A stretch of 64,000 nt of DNA from the NCBI GenBank assembly GCA_039939375.1, contig JBDVJO010000002.1, positions 1 to 64,000 on the forward strand, in the 5' to 3' direction. Origin of the DNA: Paracrocinitomix sp039939375 (GTDB lineage: Bacteria > Bacteroidota > Bacteroidia > Flavobacteriales_D > Crocinitomicaceae). Below the pieces are notes generated by a model. It did not search any database, was not told the origin of the DNA, and was given only the letters and a program-made list of their open reading frames with translations. Positions 37,117 through 46,517 of this stretch are shown piece after piece. A program made the position numbers and the translations under genes. Every line of letters begins with the position of its first letter. Positions within the stretch are counted from its first letter, which is position 1.

Positions 37117-37685
37117 TAGATCTCTTCTTCGTTTAAATAACGTTCGTCAGATTTTTTAGATTCGATTGTTCCTTTTTTTGTGGATTCAATGCCGTAAACA
37201 CTTTTATCACTTGTCTTTCCGATAATGAGTAGGGTGATGTCTATAACGAGTCCGACAATGACATAGAACATGATTCCTAAAATTAAAATGTTGCCGTTTG
37301 AGGTTGAGAAAAAGGCGATATTGATAAGGTTGAATAGAATAAATGTAATCAGAACATATTTTGAGAGATTGTAATTCGCTCTAAATGGCTTTAACATTTT
37401 TACTCCGGAAATAATATAAACGACACAAAGTACTAATCCAATTACTCCGAGAATAGTCAAAAAAGTAGCTTGAGATTCTGATAAATCTATCAATTGGGTA
37501 GCCTTAGTAAAGTTACGTTGTGCTTCAAAATCTTGTTGTACAAATTCGCTGGCGGCAATGTTTTTAAATCGTGATATAATAGGAATTACGATTTTATAGA
37601 ATTGAATAAAAATCCCCAAACTTCCTAAACAAATTTGAATGATGGCAACGGCCTTAGCCCAATTTGGCAATGTTGGATTAGACAT
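37113..37685 (-). CDS. Four-helix membrane protein of unknown function
   Basis: A 190-residue protein with hydrophobic stretches near residues 12-38, 75-95, 107-127 and 133-153, consistent with four membrane helices, and a charged C-terminal tail of ~35 residues (KSDERYLNEEEIY). No family is recognised. It is the last gene of the leftward unit, 6 nt after the PP2C/GAF gene, so it may be a membrane partner of that phosphatase. The stop codon overlaps the convergent lipoprotein gene. Confidence 0.7.
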   Translation of the reverse strand: MSNPTLPNWAKAVAIIQICLGSLGIFIQFYKIVIPIISRFKNIAASEFVQQDFEAQRNFTKATQLIDLSESQATFLTILGVIGLVLCVVYIISGVKMLKPFRANYNLSKYVLITFILFNLINIAFFSTSNGNILILGIMFYVIVGLVIDITLLIIGKTSDKSVYGIESTKKGTIESKKSDERYLNEEEIY

Positions 37686-37691
37686 AGTAAA

Positions 37692-38936
37692 TTAAAATAT
37701 TCTACAGCTTAATATCGCTGTGTCGTCAACGTACTTTTTCTTACCTCTCCATTCATCAAGCTTAGAGAAAATGATCTCATTTAAATCTTCCATGGACAAT
37801 GGATAGAAATTTTGGACGATCTTGGTCAGTCGCTCAGTTTCAAATTGCTTTTCTTCTGTATTCTCTAATTCTACAACGCCATCTGTATAAAGGATGAGTG
37901 TTGTGTTAGACTGAATTTCAACTTCTCCACTTTCTAAAAAGGGTAGCTCAGGCAACATCCCTAAACCAATACAACCTTTGTTTAAAAAACTAGATTGCTT
38001 GCCTCTTATTAAAATCGGCCAGTTGTGACCGGCATTCACATATTTCAATAATCGTGTTTCAGAGTTGTATTCGGCTATAAAAAAGGTGATGAATTTTTCG
38101 CCCTTAGCATTTTGAAATACTTTGGAATTCAATTCAGTAACCAACTCTTCTAAATCAAATCTTTTATAAGCGTATAGCGTTCGAACAGTTGCTTGAAAAT
38201 TGGCCATAAGCATTGCGGCAGATATTCCTTTACCAGAAACATCAGCAATGCACATGATAAACTCGTCATCATTTAGCTGGATGTAATCGTAATAATCTCC
38301 TGATACCTGTGAGTGAGACAGGTACTTAGCACTAATATCTATTTTGTGGTTAGTGGGCAGCTCTTCAGGAAAAAGCAAGCGTTGCATTTCAGAGGCTATT
38401 TCTAACTCCTTTTTTACGCTTTCTTGCTTAATACTTTCTTTGGCCATTCGTTTATTTTCAATGGCTACCACAATAATATTCGTTAGGGTTTGAATAAAAT
38501 TCAAGTTGATAAATGAACGTTTATCATGGCTAAGAAGTTGATCTTTGATGCCACCTAATACAAGAAATGCCAAAGGCTGATCTTTATGGTAAACAGGAAT
38601 CACAACATCAAACTTGTCTAAGGATTTTTTGTGTGAAGATTCAATTACAGTGATTTCAGAAAACTTTAAAAAGTCTTCTTCAACGTTAATTTCTTTTACC
38701 TTCCCTTTAATGCCCATCTTGTCTAAAACGTGCCAAGAATGTTGGTGATTGAAAAGGATGAATTTTCTGATTCCTAGTTGTTCACTAAGGATGTAATTGT
38801 AGATGTTTAATATCTCATTTACCGGTTTATTTGAATTAATCGCGGTAGTGATATCAAGCAAAGAATTTATTTTAAACTCTTTAGACCGTATTCGGTTTTC
38901 TAATTCTAATATGGCTTCTTCTGAAATATAGGTCAT
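37692..38936 (-). CDS. GAF-SpoIIE (PP2C) serine phosphatase
   Basis: A 414-residue cytoplasmic phosphatase of the RsbU/SpoIIE PPM family. It has a coiled N-terminus, a GAF-like sensor domain (about residues 20-165), a linker helix with LEIASEMQRLLFPEELP, and a complete catalytic PP2C domain. Metal-binding aspartates are in CIADVSGKGISAAMLMANFQA, LYTDGVVE and YVDDTAIL. Such enzymes dephosphorylate STAS-domain proteins in partner-switching systems. A STAS protein lies in the same leftward gene run (46507-46866). It overlaps lpxD by 4 nt. Confidence 0.9.
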   Translation of the reverse strand: MTYISEEAILELENRIRSKEFKINSLLDITTAINSNKPVNEILNIYNYILSEQLGIRKFILFNHQHSWHVLDKMGIKGKVKEINVEEDFLKFSEITVIESSHKKSLDKFDVVIPVYHKDQPLAFLVLGGIKDQLLSHDKRSFINLNFIQTLTNIIVVAIENKRMAKESIKQESVKKELEIASEMQRLLFPEELPTNHKIDISAKYLSHSQVSGDYYDYIQLNDDEFIMCIADVSGKGISAAMLMANFQATVRTLYAYKRFDLEELVTELNSKVFQNAKGEKFITFFIAEYNSETRLLKYVNAGHNWPILIRGKQSSFLNKGCIGLGMLPELPFLESGEVEIQSNTTLILYTDGVVELENTEEKQFETERLTKIVQNFYPLSMEDLNEIIFSKLDEWRGKKKYVDDTAILSCRIF

Positions 38937-39856
38937 AGACTTTCTAAAATTGAAGGAAGCTTTCTGACTGCTGCCATTTCTCTTAATACTTTTCTTACTT
39001 CTGAAGCAGGCGACCCAAAATAAGTGCCTTCTGCATCTAAACTTCTTGAAACACCTGATTGTCCTTGAACAACAGATCCTTTACCAATTTTAATATCAGA
39101 AATCACTCCAACTTGTCCCCACAATGTGACATTATCTTCAATGACTACACAGCCCGATATGCCAACATTTGCCGCAAGTAAACAATGTTTGCCAATGACT
39201 GTGTCATGACCTACATGAACTTGATTGTCTATTTTGGTTCCTTCTCCTATTATTGTCCAACCCGTGACACCTCTATCAATTGTAGTCAGAGCACCAATCT
39301 CAACATCTTTCTCAATCACGGTTCCTCCGCAGCTCAATAACCTGCTGTATTTTCCTTCAGATTTTTTGTAATAAAAAGCATCATATCCTATTACCGAGTT
39401 AGGACCTATGATAACACCTTCTTTAATCACCGTGTTGTCACCAATAACTGCTCCTGGATGAATAATAACATCTGCTGCGATTTTTACATTGTTTCCTATT
39501 GAAACATTTGGTGCTATTCGTGCTGAAGCATCAATTTCGTTCTCCTCTGATTTGATTGACCAACTTGAATCTGGAAAAAAGTGAGCAATGATTTTATTAA
39601 AATCTGAAAACGCATTTTTTGATAATAAAACGCCTTTATGATGGGCAGTATTTATTGGTTTGTCGTATAAAATTACGTTCGCAGGAGAGTGAATTGCTTT
39701 TTCTAAAGATTTAGCATTATCCACATAAACAACATCACCCGGTTTAGGGTTGTGCATTTCATTAACCCCCGATACCACTAGGTTTTCGTTGCCTATGAAT
39801 TCGCAGTTTAAAAAACTGGCAAGCTCTTTTAATGTTAAAGATTGTTCTAAAATCAT
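38933..39856 (-). CDS. lpxD: UDP-3-O-acylglucosamine N-acyltransferase, LpxD-like
   Basis: A left-handed beta-helix acyltransferase of lipid A synthesis, 307 residues. It has an N-terminal UDP-binding domain (about 1-100) and then hexapeptide repeats (IGNNVKIAADVIIHPGAVIGDNTVI). The LpxD block EIGALTTIDRG is present, as is the catalytic-His region HVGHDTVIGKHCLLAANVGISG. It is shorter than canonical LpxD (~340). Bacteroidota often carry more than one LpxD-like gene, so this may be a variant with a different acyl donor. It overlaps the PP2C gene by 4 nt. The OstA-like envelope gene is nearby. Confidence 0.85.
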   Translation of the reverse strand: MILEQSLTLKELASFLNCEFIGNENLVVSGVNEMHNPKPGDVVYVDNAKSLEKAIHSPANVILYDKPINTAHHKGVLLSKNAFSDFNKIIAHFFPDSSWSIKSEENEIDASARIAPNVSIGNNVKIAADVIIHPGAVIGDNTVIKEGVIIGPNSVIGYDAFYYKKSEGKYSRLLSCGGTVIEKDVEIGALTTIDRGVTGWTIIGEGTKIDNQVHVGHDTVIGKHCLLAANVGISGCVVIEDNVTLWGQVGVISDIKIGKGSVVQGQSGVSRSLDAEGTYFGSPASEVRKVLREMAAVRKLPSILESL

Positions 39857-39914
39857 CTTTGATATACTAATCCAAGATGAAAGTAGAGAATTTAGCTACG
39901 CGTAAAATCTGAGT

Positions 39915-39932
39915 TGTGGATAATTATCCATA
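39915..39932. promoter_or_regulatory. Back-to-back DnaA-box-like palindrome
   Basis: TGTGGATAA (39915-39923, the reverse complement of the consensus DnaA box TTATCCACA) abuts TTATCCATA (39924-39932, one mismatch), forming the palindrome TGGATAATTATCCA. It lies in the 94-nt gap between lpxD and the upstream membrane-protein gene. A regulator-binding role is possible; it is not in a cluster of boxes, so an origin is unlikely. Confidence 0.5.
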
Positions 39933-39950
39933 GCTGAATGTTAGCCTAGC

Positions 39951-40490
39951 CTATGCTTCAACCTTTTTTCTTGATAAAATTAATCCAGTTAAAAAGGAGA
40001 ATACAGAGGTGATTACGGTAATGTCAAGAATTGTTCCTATTCCAGTGCCATCAAGTTTGAATGCGAAATACGCAATCATAAACAGGTTAGAGAGAAGGGT
40101 GATTAGTCCTAAGACCTTTAAAATGCTTTTGCTTTTATCCCATTTAAGTAATTGCATTTGAACAACGGTTATATACAATATTCCTATTGCAAATAGTAAG
40201 TTCCAGCTATTATGAAAATCGATTATATTAAATGCAGATAGGGTTCCGAAGATTCCAAAAGCAACTCCTAGCCCCACTAATATTTTCTTGGATACGGCAG
40301 ATGCTTGAGTATAAGCGACCATAATGAAAAGACCTGCAAATATTTCTAAGAGTACTAGATTTAGAATTGAGAGTTGTACTAAAAAAGCACTGAATCGTAG
40401 TTTTTGCGACATTAGAATAAATCCAATGCAAATCAATGAAACCAGAAAGACTAATGTAATTAGCCCTAATATTTTATTTGTTTTTGTCAT
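39951..40490 (-). CDS. Small integral membrane protein of unknown function
   Basis: A 179-residue protein with about six hydrophobic segments from residue 8 to 172 and an RKKVEA C-terminal tail. No known family is evident. Its start overlaps the end of the propeller-PP2C gene by 4 nt, so it is translationally coupled to it. This mirrors the other PP2C gene, which is also followed by a small membrane-protein gene. Confidence 0.72.
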   Translation of the reverse strand: MTKTNKILGLITLVFLVSLICIGFILMSQKLRFSAFLVQLSILNLVLLEIFAGLFIMVAYTQASAVSKKILVGLGVAFGIFGTLSAFNIIDFHNSWNLLFAIGILYITVVQMQLLKWDKSKSILKVLGLITLLSNLFMIAYFAFKLDGTGIGTILDITVITSVFSFLTGLILSRKKVEA

Positions 40491-43400
40491 ATTCTAACTC
40501 CAATTAAACAAACATCATCTAGTTGCTCAAAATCCCCTTTCCAATTCTCAAATGCTTCATTCAGTTTGATGTGCTGTTCATTCATAGGAAGATCATTCAT
40601 TTCCAGCAATAGATTTTTGAGTGTTTTTCCTTTGAATTTTTTTCCTTTTGGTCCACCAAACTGATCTGCATAACCGTCAGAGAATACGTAGAAGCAGTCT
40701 CCTTTTTGAATGTCAATTTCATGTGTGGTAAAAGGTACTCTATTTTCAAATTCACCAATAGGTTGCTTGTTTGCTTTAATCTCTATCAGTTCTCCGTTTC
40801 TAATTTGGATTAGTGGATTGTTGGCGCCTGCATAGTAAAGCTTATTCGTTTCATAGTCTATCGTACAAAGTGCGATATCCATCCCATCCTTAATTTGAGA
40901 TTCACTTTTAGAAAATGTTTCTACTACAAGTTCTGTTAATTTATCCAGAATTTCACCAGGCATTCTCAGGTCAAACTCATTAACAGTTCTGTTTAATCCG
41001 TTAAACCCTACAATACTTACGAATGCTCCAGGAACTCCATGACCAGTACAATCAACCGCAGAGAAAATAGCTTTTTGTCCAAATCGTTCAGCCCAATAAA
41101 AGTCACCTGAAACGATATCTTTTGGCTTGAACAATACAAAATTTTCGCCTTCAAAAATCTGGTTCATTTCATCCTCAGGAGGTAGAATTGCAGTTTGAAT
41201 ACGCTCTGCATATTTGATGCTATCAAGAATATCATTGGTTTTTTCTTCAATCTCTGCCTTTTGATGCTCTAGCGTTGCATTTTGCTCTGCTATTTCAGCT
41301 GTTCTCTCTTCTACAATTTCTTCAAGTCGTTCGTTTTGTGCCTTAACTCGTCTGATGGATAGTCTAACTGCTACGTAAATCAATAAAATGAAAAGGCAAA
41401 CATAAATTAAGTAAGCCCACCAGGTTCTGTACCAAGGTGGTGCAATACTGAATGTAAATGAAGTTTCTTCGCTTTCGACTCCGTAAAAGTTCTTTGCTTT
41501 CACGTGAAATACATAATCACCTTCTGCCAAACGTTGGTAAACCGCTTCAGGCTTATTTTTCCACTTACTCCACTCTTGATCTTCGCCCTCTAGGTAGTAG
41601 CTATATTCATTGGCTATTCCTCCTAGGTAAGCATTACAACTGAAATCAAATTTTAAGGTGTTGTTGTCATAATCAATTACATATTCTTTCTTTTCAGCAT
41701 AATGCGTGTTGTACAGAAAGACTTCATCTTCATTCAGAAACACTCTGTTGATGAAGGTTTTGAAGGGTTGATTATAAGTGAATTTGGTATTCTCATTGTA
41801 GGCATAAACTTCTTCGCCTCCTAGCCAGTATATACCATTTCTAGCTTTTTTTACACTAAAAATGACATCTTCTTTAACTTGGTTAAAAGCAGTTGAATTC
41901 CAAGTTAATTCGCCGGCATCTAAGGTCAAGAATCCAAATTCGGCTTGTTCATTATCACTACCTGAGTTGTGAAACATTTCAATCCAAAGTTTTCCGTTTT
42001 CATCATTAATGATTCTATGAATTAGCAATTTTTCTTCATTAAAATGATCATCATTAATGTGGGATGGCTCGAGTTTCTTGTTGTTCACTTCATACAGTCC
42101 GTTTGAAGTACCAATAAATAAGTTGTCGTTAAATAACGCCAAGGTAAATTGGTCGTAATTACTTGAATCTCCATAATCTATTAATCCTTCAAGAACATTC
42201 ATTTCTTGAGCTCTAGAAGTGTCTAAATAATGCACTCCGTCATACTTAACTGTATAGTAGACATCACCATTCCATTCACAAATTGAACGCACATCACCTT
42301 TTGTATTCGGATAGTCTCCTTCGTAAGTAAACTTTCCGTTGTCATAATACATTGAACCAACACCAGCGCCATCCAAGGCAATATAAATTCTATTTCTATC
42401 AGAGGTTGACTGAAACATGTCCCAAGCGTATACACCTTGAGCCGCCATTTCTACGTTCATTTCGGCATCCATTGAAAAAATACCTTCATTCCCAATAACA
42501 AGCGACAATTCAGTTCCGTCTAAAAACTTGAATTTTTTAATTTGGTACAGATCAGTTAAAAATTTGGGGGTTGACTTAAATACTAATCTTCTATTTTCAA
42601 CTTCACTGATAAATAAGTCTGAGTGGGTTGCTAATAAGATATTATCTCCATCAAAACTGAGGTCTTCTGTTACCCCTCCGCTAACACCAAGGTCCGGACC
42701 GAAAGAAGTGATGGCAGATGAAGTTTCAATAAAAAGAACGCCGTTATCGTTACATAACCAAATGTTGTTGTATTGATCGAACATGGCTTTGTAGGTCAAT
42801 AGATTTCCTAATCCTTCTGCCGCAGAAAAAGAACGGATATACTTACCATCCAGTCTGAAAAGTTGCACTCCATATCCTTTGGTTCCAACAACGATCATTT
42901 TTTCATTTGCCGTGATTGATTTGATTTTTACATCTTCATCCAGTTCCAATCGCAAGTTTGGATCTTTCTCTAACTGATAGACGTTAGAACGTTTTTTGAA
43001 CACATAATAATCACCGTTTTGGTCAATGACATAGTTTTTTCCGTTGAAAGGTACGTTGAACTGAGGGGCTACTGATGTTGAATTTTTTAATTCGTAGAAT
43101 TTGTTTCCTCTTAGAACATGGTTAATTGATTTTTCACCAATTTTTGTCATGCATAAGATTTCTTCATCTACTCGAATACTGGATATAATTTCTTTTTGAT
43201 TAGGTGAGTCTATTACTTCAATTCCGTTTGCATCATGAATAAAAATAAACGACCTAGAAATAAAATAGGTTTTTTCCTCTATGCAGTAAATTTGCCAAAT
43301 ATCATTAAAATCAAGTGAGTCGAATTCTGATGACATCTTTTCAATCATTGCCATTCCTTTGCTGTCATAAACAATTTTCCCGAACTCACTTTGCCCTCCT

Positions 43401-43681
43401 ACGAAAATTGTTCCTTCAGCATTTTTAGCAAAAGAACGAGGATGTTCTTTATTTTCAAATTCAAACTTATACCACGAAGAACCGTTATATTCTAAAACAG
43501 CTTCATTGTTGGCAACGTAGATGTAGCCGTCATTATTTTGGATGATGTCCCAGTTTTGAAATCCTCCCTTTTGTTCGGTATAATCAAAGTTTCTGGTGTT
43601 GAAATGCCCGTAAGGATACATGTTTTGACCAAAGGTCAAGACGCCCATCACACTAAAGAAAAAACCGAGCAGAAATTTCAT
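40487..43681 (-). CDS. Two-component-regulator-type propeller sensor with SpoIIE (PP2C) output
   Basis: A 1,064-residue transmembrane signalling protein. The in-frame ATG at 43681 gives a signal peptide (MKFLLGFFFSVMGVLTFGQ); the ATG at 43708 would overlap the preceding gene and add nine residues. About 650 residues of periplasmic Reg_prop-like beta-propeller follow (IWLCNDNGVLF, NIFLIGTSNGLYEV-like turns). Next come a Y_Y_Y domain (YSYYLEGEDQEWSKWKNKPE), one membrane helix near residue 770 (WAYLIYVCLFILLIYVAV), a coiled coil, and a complete PP2C/SpoIIE domain (AVDCTGHGVPGAFVS, FSDGYADQFGG, LDDVCLIG). The usual histidine kinase is replaced by a phosphatase. Likely substrates are STAS proteins; the outer ligand is unknown. 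Confidence 0.9.
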   Translation of the reverse strand: MKFLLGFFFSVMGVLTFGQNMYPYGHFNTRNFDYTEQKGGFQNWDIIQNNDGYIYVANNEAVLEYNGSSWYKFEFENKEHPRSFAKNAEGTIFVGGQSEFGKIVYDSKGMAMIEKMSSEFDSLDFNDIWQIYCIEEKTYFISRSFIFIHDANGIEVIDSPNQKEIISSIRVDEEILCMTKIGEKSINHVLRGNKFYELKNSTSVAPQFNVPFNGKNYVIDQNGDYYVFKKRSNVYQLEKDPNLRLELDEDVKIKSITANEKMIVVGTKGYGVQLFRLDGKYIRSFSAAEGLGNLLTYKAMFDQYNNIWLCNDNGVLFIETSSAITSFGPDLGVSGGVTEDLSFDGDNILLATHSDLFISEVENRRLVFKSTPKFLTDLYQIKKFKFLDGTELSLVIGNEGIFSMDAEMNVEMAAQGVYAWDMFQSTSDRNRIYIALDGAGVGSMYYDNGKFTYEGDYPNTKGDVRSICEWNGDVYYTVKYDGVHYLDTSRAQEMNVLEGLIDYGDSSNYDQFTLALFNDNLFIGTSNGLYEVNNKKLEPSHINDDHFNEEKLLIHRIINDENGKLWIEMFHNSGSDNEQAEFGFLTLDAGELTWNSTAFNQVKEDVIFSVKKARNGIYWLGGEEVYAYNENTKFTYNQPFKTFINRVFLNEDEVFLYNTHYAEKKEYVIDYDNNTLKFDFSCNAYLGGIANEYSYYLEGEDQEWSKWKNKPEAVYQRLAEGDYVFHVKAKNFYGVESEETSFTFSIAPPWYRTWWAYLIYVCLFILLIYVAVRLSIRRVKAQNERLEEIVEERTAEIAEQNATLEHQKAEIEEKTNDILDSIKYAERIQTAILPPEDEMNQIFEGENFVLFKPKDIVSGDFYWAERFGQKAIFSAVDCTGHGVPGAFVSIVGFNGLNRTVNEFDLRMPGEILDKLTELVVETFSKSESQIKDGMDIALCTIDYETNKLYYAGANNPLIQIRNGELIEIKANKQPIGEFENRVPFTTHEIDIQKGDCFYVFSDGYADQFGGPKGKKFKGKTLKNLLLEMNDLPMNEQHIKLNEAFENWKGDFEQLDDVCLIGVRI

Positions 43682-43697
43682 GGAGATAAAGATAAAA

Positions 43698-45248
43698 TTA
43701 TTCTCCAAATATAGAGGTGGGTTTTAGACCAATTTGCCACTTAAACCCTTTTAAAAATCTATCTTTTTGAATTACAGCTTCAATAGGAAAATAGGTGGCG
43801 TTTGGTTGCTCAACGAATTTGATTCTATCTATTTCGGATTCAACGAAATAGATGAAAATTTCATTGCAATCAATATGATTCATTCCAGTAACGATATCAA
43901 CGTCTTGATTTAAAGTGTCTTGCTCCGTTTCTTTTATGTAATAAATAGATTCTGCATTTGATTCAATGTACACTTTTTGGATTTTACTGCTGTCCATCCA
44001 AGCCGTCATTTCTTTTCCTTTTATTTGGTCATAATGTAAGGAATCATGTTCAGACGTAATAAAAGCGTTTTGATGCAGGTAAACTTCGTGAAATTCTTTG
44101 GCGTAATATGTTGTGAGAATTGAATCTGCAGACATCTGGGTGTTTTGGCTCCACATGACCGGGTTTTTATGAAATTTAATGATGGAATCTTTCTCAGAAA
44201 AGAAGGCAGAGTCACATCTGACGGTTAGATCCCCGTTAATTATTCCAACATTGTTTTGTGCAACTGAAGTGTTTAAATCAGTCAAGGTATCTTTGAAATA
44301 GTAAATAGAATCTGCCTGTAATTCAAGGGTGTCCGATTGGTTAAATTGGAGTAGGGTAGCATCAGATTTTAAGATCAGTGTATCATTCTCAGCTGATTTC
44401 CACATGTAATTTGACAAGAACTGCACGTTTTCTGTTGAATCGTATAAATTCACATTGTCAAATCCTTCACCAATTCCTGTGTTTTGGTCATAAAACATTG
44501 AATCTGCATAAAATGTTTTGTTGGAGTCGATTACAGTGGCACCATTCCAAAGATGACATTTTTGTTCTGAAGTATAGTAGACTCCTTTCACACATTGAAC
44601 TTCTGTAGAATCCATTAATATTTGTGTTGGTCCATGGAAATGTGCAGTGTTTGAATTTGTTCTAAATTCTAAAGTATCTGCAATTAGCTTGAAATTAGGG
44701 TGGGTCATACGAACGCTATCTTTGAAAAAGAAAGTTTTTTGATTGGCATGATAATACCCTTTAACCGAAGTTAGTTTTAGATCATCTTTAATAGTAGTAA
44801 TGACTGCGTTTCTTAAGTACCTTCCGGTTGAATTATTTCCATTGTAATCTAATGAATCTGTCACGAGTTTGTATGCGTTATCACGCATTCTGACGTTTCC
44901 TTGTAATCTGGAGATTTTTGTATTGCCATCATATTTTAATGAATCACAGAAAAGGTTAATGGTGTCACCTTGATTAATGTGCACCTTACCATAAGCATGA
45001 ACTAAATCTTTATCTCTGAAAAAAAGAGCGGAATCACAATACAAGTTCGTTTGATTGTGCTCAAAATGTACATTTCCAACAGCTTTAGTCGTGTTTTTAT
45101 ACTTGTCTGAGTTTGTTACAGTTTCAGCAAATATTAATTTAACCACATCCTTTTTCTTGTCAAATCTGCTTTGACAATGACTGTTGTTGGTCATAAAAAC
45201 GGCGCTTAAAAAAAGCGCCGTAGATAATATTTTATGTAATGTATTCAA
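43698..45248 (-). CDS. OstA/LptA-like periplasmic protein
   Basis: A 516-residue protein made of OstA-type beta-jellyroll repeats (KAVGNVHFEHNQTNLYCDSALFF, AYGKVHINQGDTINLFCDSL), as in LptA and the LptD N-terminus. These bind and bridge lipopolysaccharide across the periplasm. The start at 45248 is a TTG directly after the purA TAA, in the same frame. It gives a good signal peptide (NTLHKILSTALFLSAVFMTN). The next in-frame ATG (45194) would remove it. A terminator-like hairpin overlaps the signal-peptide codons. It lies 16 nt before the propeller-PP2C gene. Confidence 0.82.
   Translation of the reverse strand: MNTLHKILSTALFLSAVFMTNNSHCQSRFDKKKDVVKLIFAETVTNSDKYKNTTKAVGNVHFEHNQTNLYCDSALFFRDKDLVHAYGKVHINQGDTINLFCDSLKYDGNTKISRLQGNVRMRDNAYKLVTDSLDYNGNNSTGRYLRNAVITTIKDDLKLTSVKGYYHANQKTFFFKDSVRMTHPNFKLIADTLEFRTNSNTAHFHGPTQILMDSTEVQCVKGVYYTSEQKCHLWNGATVIDSNKTFYADSMFYDQNTGIGEGFDNVNLYDSTENVQFLSNYMWKSAENDTLILKSDATLLQFNQSDTLELQADSIYYFKDTLTDLNTSVAQNNVGIINGDLTVRCDSAFFSEKDSIIKFHKNPVMWSQNTQMSADSILTTYYAKEFHEVYLHQNAFITSEHDSLHYDQIKGKEMTAWMDSSKIQKVYIESNAESIYYIKETEQDTLNQDVDIVTGMNHIDCNEIFIYFVESEIDRIKFVEQPNATYFPIEAVIQKDRFLKGFKWQIGLKPTSIFGE
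45194..45221 (-). terminator. Terminator-like hairpin inside the OstA signal-peptide codons
   Basis: On the minus strand ACGGCGCT (45221-45214) pairs with AGCGCCGT (45206-45199), an 8-bp GC-rich stem in AT-rich DNA with a 7-nt T-rich loop. It is followed by TTTTATG. It begins 28 nt after the purA stop, just where an intrinsic terminator of purA would lie, yet the same bases encode residues 10-18 of the OstA signal peptide. Confidence 0.55.
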
Positions 45249-46517
45249 TTAGTTTCGAATAATTGTTTGCTCTCTATCTGGCCCTACAGACACGATACTG
45301 ATAGGAACGTTTAATTCTTTCTCTAAGTATGTGATGTAGTCTAAAAATTCTTGAGGAGCATCTGCTAAATCTCTTAAACCAGTTAGATCTTTGTTCCAAC
45401 CTTTCACTTCTTTATAAATGGGTTTAATATCTAAATCAGTGATGTCATAAGGAAGATAGTCAATACGTTCTCCATTAATTTCATAATGAGTACATACCTG
45501 AATCGTGCCAAAACCATCTAAAACGTCAGCTTTCATCATTGCAAGTTGGGTTGCTCCATTAATCATGCACGCATATTTCAAAGCAGGAAGGTCTATCCAA
45601 CCACATCTTCTATCTCTACCTGTAGTTGCTCCATATTCATGACCAACTTTTCTGATTTCTTCACCAACTTCATCATCTAACTCGGTTGGAAAAGGTCCGC
45701 TACCAACTCTTGTACAATAAGCTTTGAAGATCCCGATAACTTCGCCAATTTTGTTTGGCGCTACGCCTAGACCAGTACAGGTTCCTGCAGTCACGGTGTT
45801 TGATGAAGTTACAAAAGGATAGGTTCCAAAATCAATATCTAATAGGGTTCCTTGAGCACCTTCAGCTAAGACTTTTTTACCAGACTGAATAGCGTTGTTG
45901 ATGTAGTGTTCAGAATCGATTAATTCAATGTTGCTCAAGAATTCAAGGGCTTCAAACCACTTAGATTCTGTTTCATCAAGAATTGATTGGTAATCGTAAT
46001 CACCTAACATTCCTTTATGTTTATCAACTAAAGCGTTGTATTTTTCTTTGAAATTTGGCGATTGCGTGTCTCCCATTCTAAGACCATTTCTACCGGTCTT
46101 ATCCATATAAGTTGGGCCGATACCTTTTAAGGTTGATCCAATTTTCTTTTTACCTTTTGATTCTTCAGAAAACTTATCCAGCACCTTATGTGTTGGAAGA
46201 ATTAAGTGCGCTTTTTTTGAAATGACCATGTTGCTAGCAACATCAACGCCTTTCTCTTTAATTGCCTCAATTTCTGCCTTCAGCGTAATGGGATCAATAA
46301 CAACGCCATTTCCAATGACATTTACTGTGTTTTTTCTGAAAATACCAGATGGAATTGTGTGAAGAACTTGTTTTTGACCTTCAAAAATTAATGTGTGACC
46401 AGCATTTGGTCCACCTTGGAATCTTGCAATAATATCGTAGTCAGGGGTAACTACATCTACAATTTTTCCTTTTCCTTCATCTCCCCATTGTAATCCTAAT
46501 AAAACGTCAACTTTCAT
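45249..46517 (-). CDS. purA: Adenylosuccinate synthetase
   Basis: Converts IMP and aspartate to adenylosuccinate with GTP, committing IMP to AMP. The 422-residue protein has the P-loop-like GLQWGDEGKGKIVD at residues 8-21, the NAGHT loop, the KGIGPTYMDKTGRNGLRMGD stretch and GATTGRDRRCGW near 300. Its start overlaps the STAS gene by 11 nt; OstA follows without spacing. Near its end it has the DREQTI motif usual in the family. Confidence 0.97.
   Translation of the reverse strand: MKVDVLLGLQWGDEGKGKIVDVVTPDYDIIARFQGGPNAGHTLIFEGQKQVLHTIPSGIFRKNTVNVIGNGVVIDPITLKAEIEAIKEKGVDVASNMVISKKAHLILPTHKVLDKFSEESKGKKKIGSTLKGIGPTYMDKTGRNGLRMGDTQSPNFKEKYNALVDKHKGMLGDYDYQSILDETESKWFEALEFLSNIELIDSEHYINNAIQSGKKVLAEGAQGTLLDIDFGTYPFVTSSNTVTAGTCTGLGVAPNKIGEVIGIFKAYCTRVGSGPFPTELDDEVGEEIRKVGHEYGATTGRDRRCGWIDLPALKYACMINGATQLAMMKADVLDGFGTIQVCTHYEINGERIDYLPYDITDLDIKPIYKEVKGWNKDLTGLRDLADAPQEFLDYITYLEKELNVPISIVSVGPDREQTIIRN

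Noticed and set aside
39915..39932. Chromosomal replication origin
   Set aside because: Only a single pair of DnaA-like boxes is present. No box cluster, AT-rich unwinding region or dnaA/dnaN genes are nearby.
45249..45251. PurA-OstA fusion by stop-codon read-through
   Set aside because: Both frames are in phase and separated only by TAA, but PurA is cytoplasmic, is complete at its normal length and ends in a normal family C-terminus. OstA has its own signal peptide.
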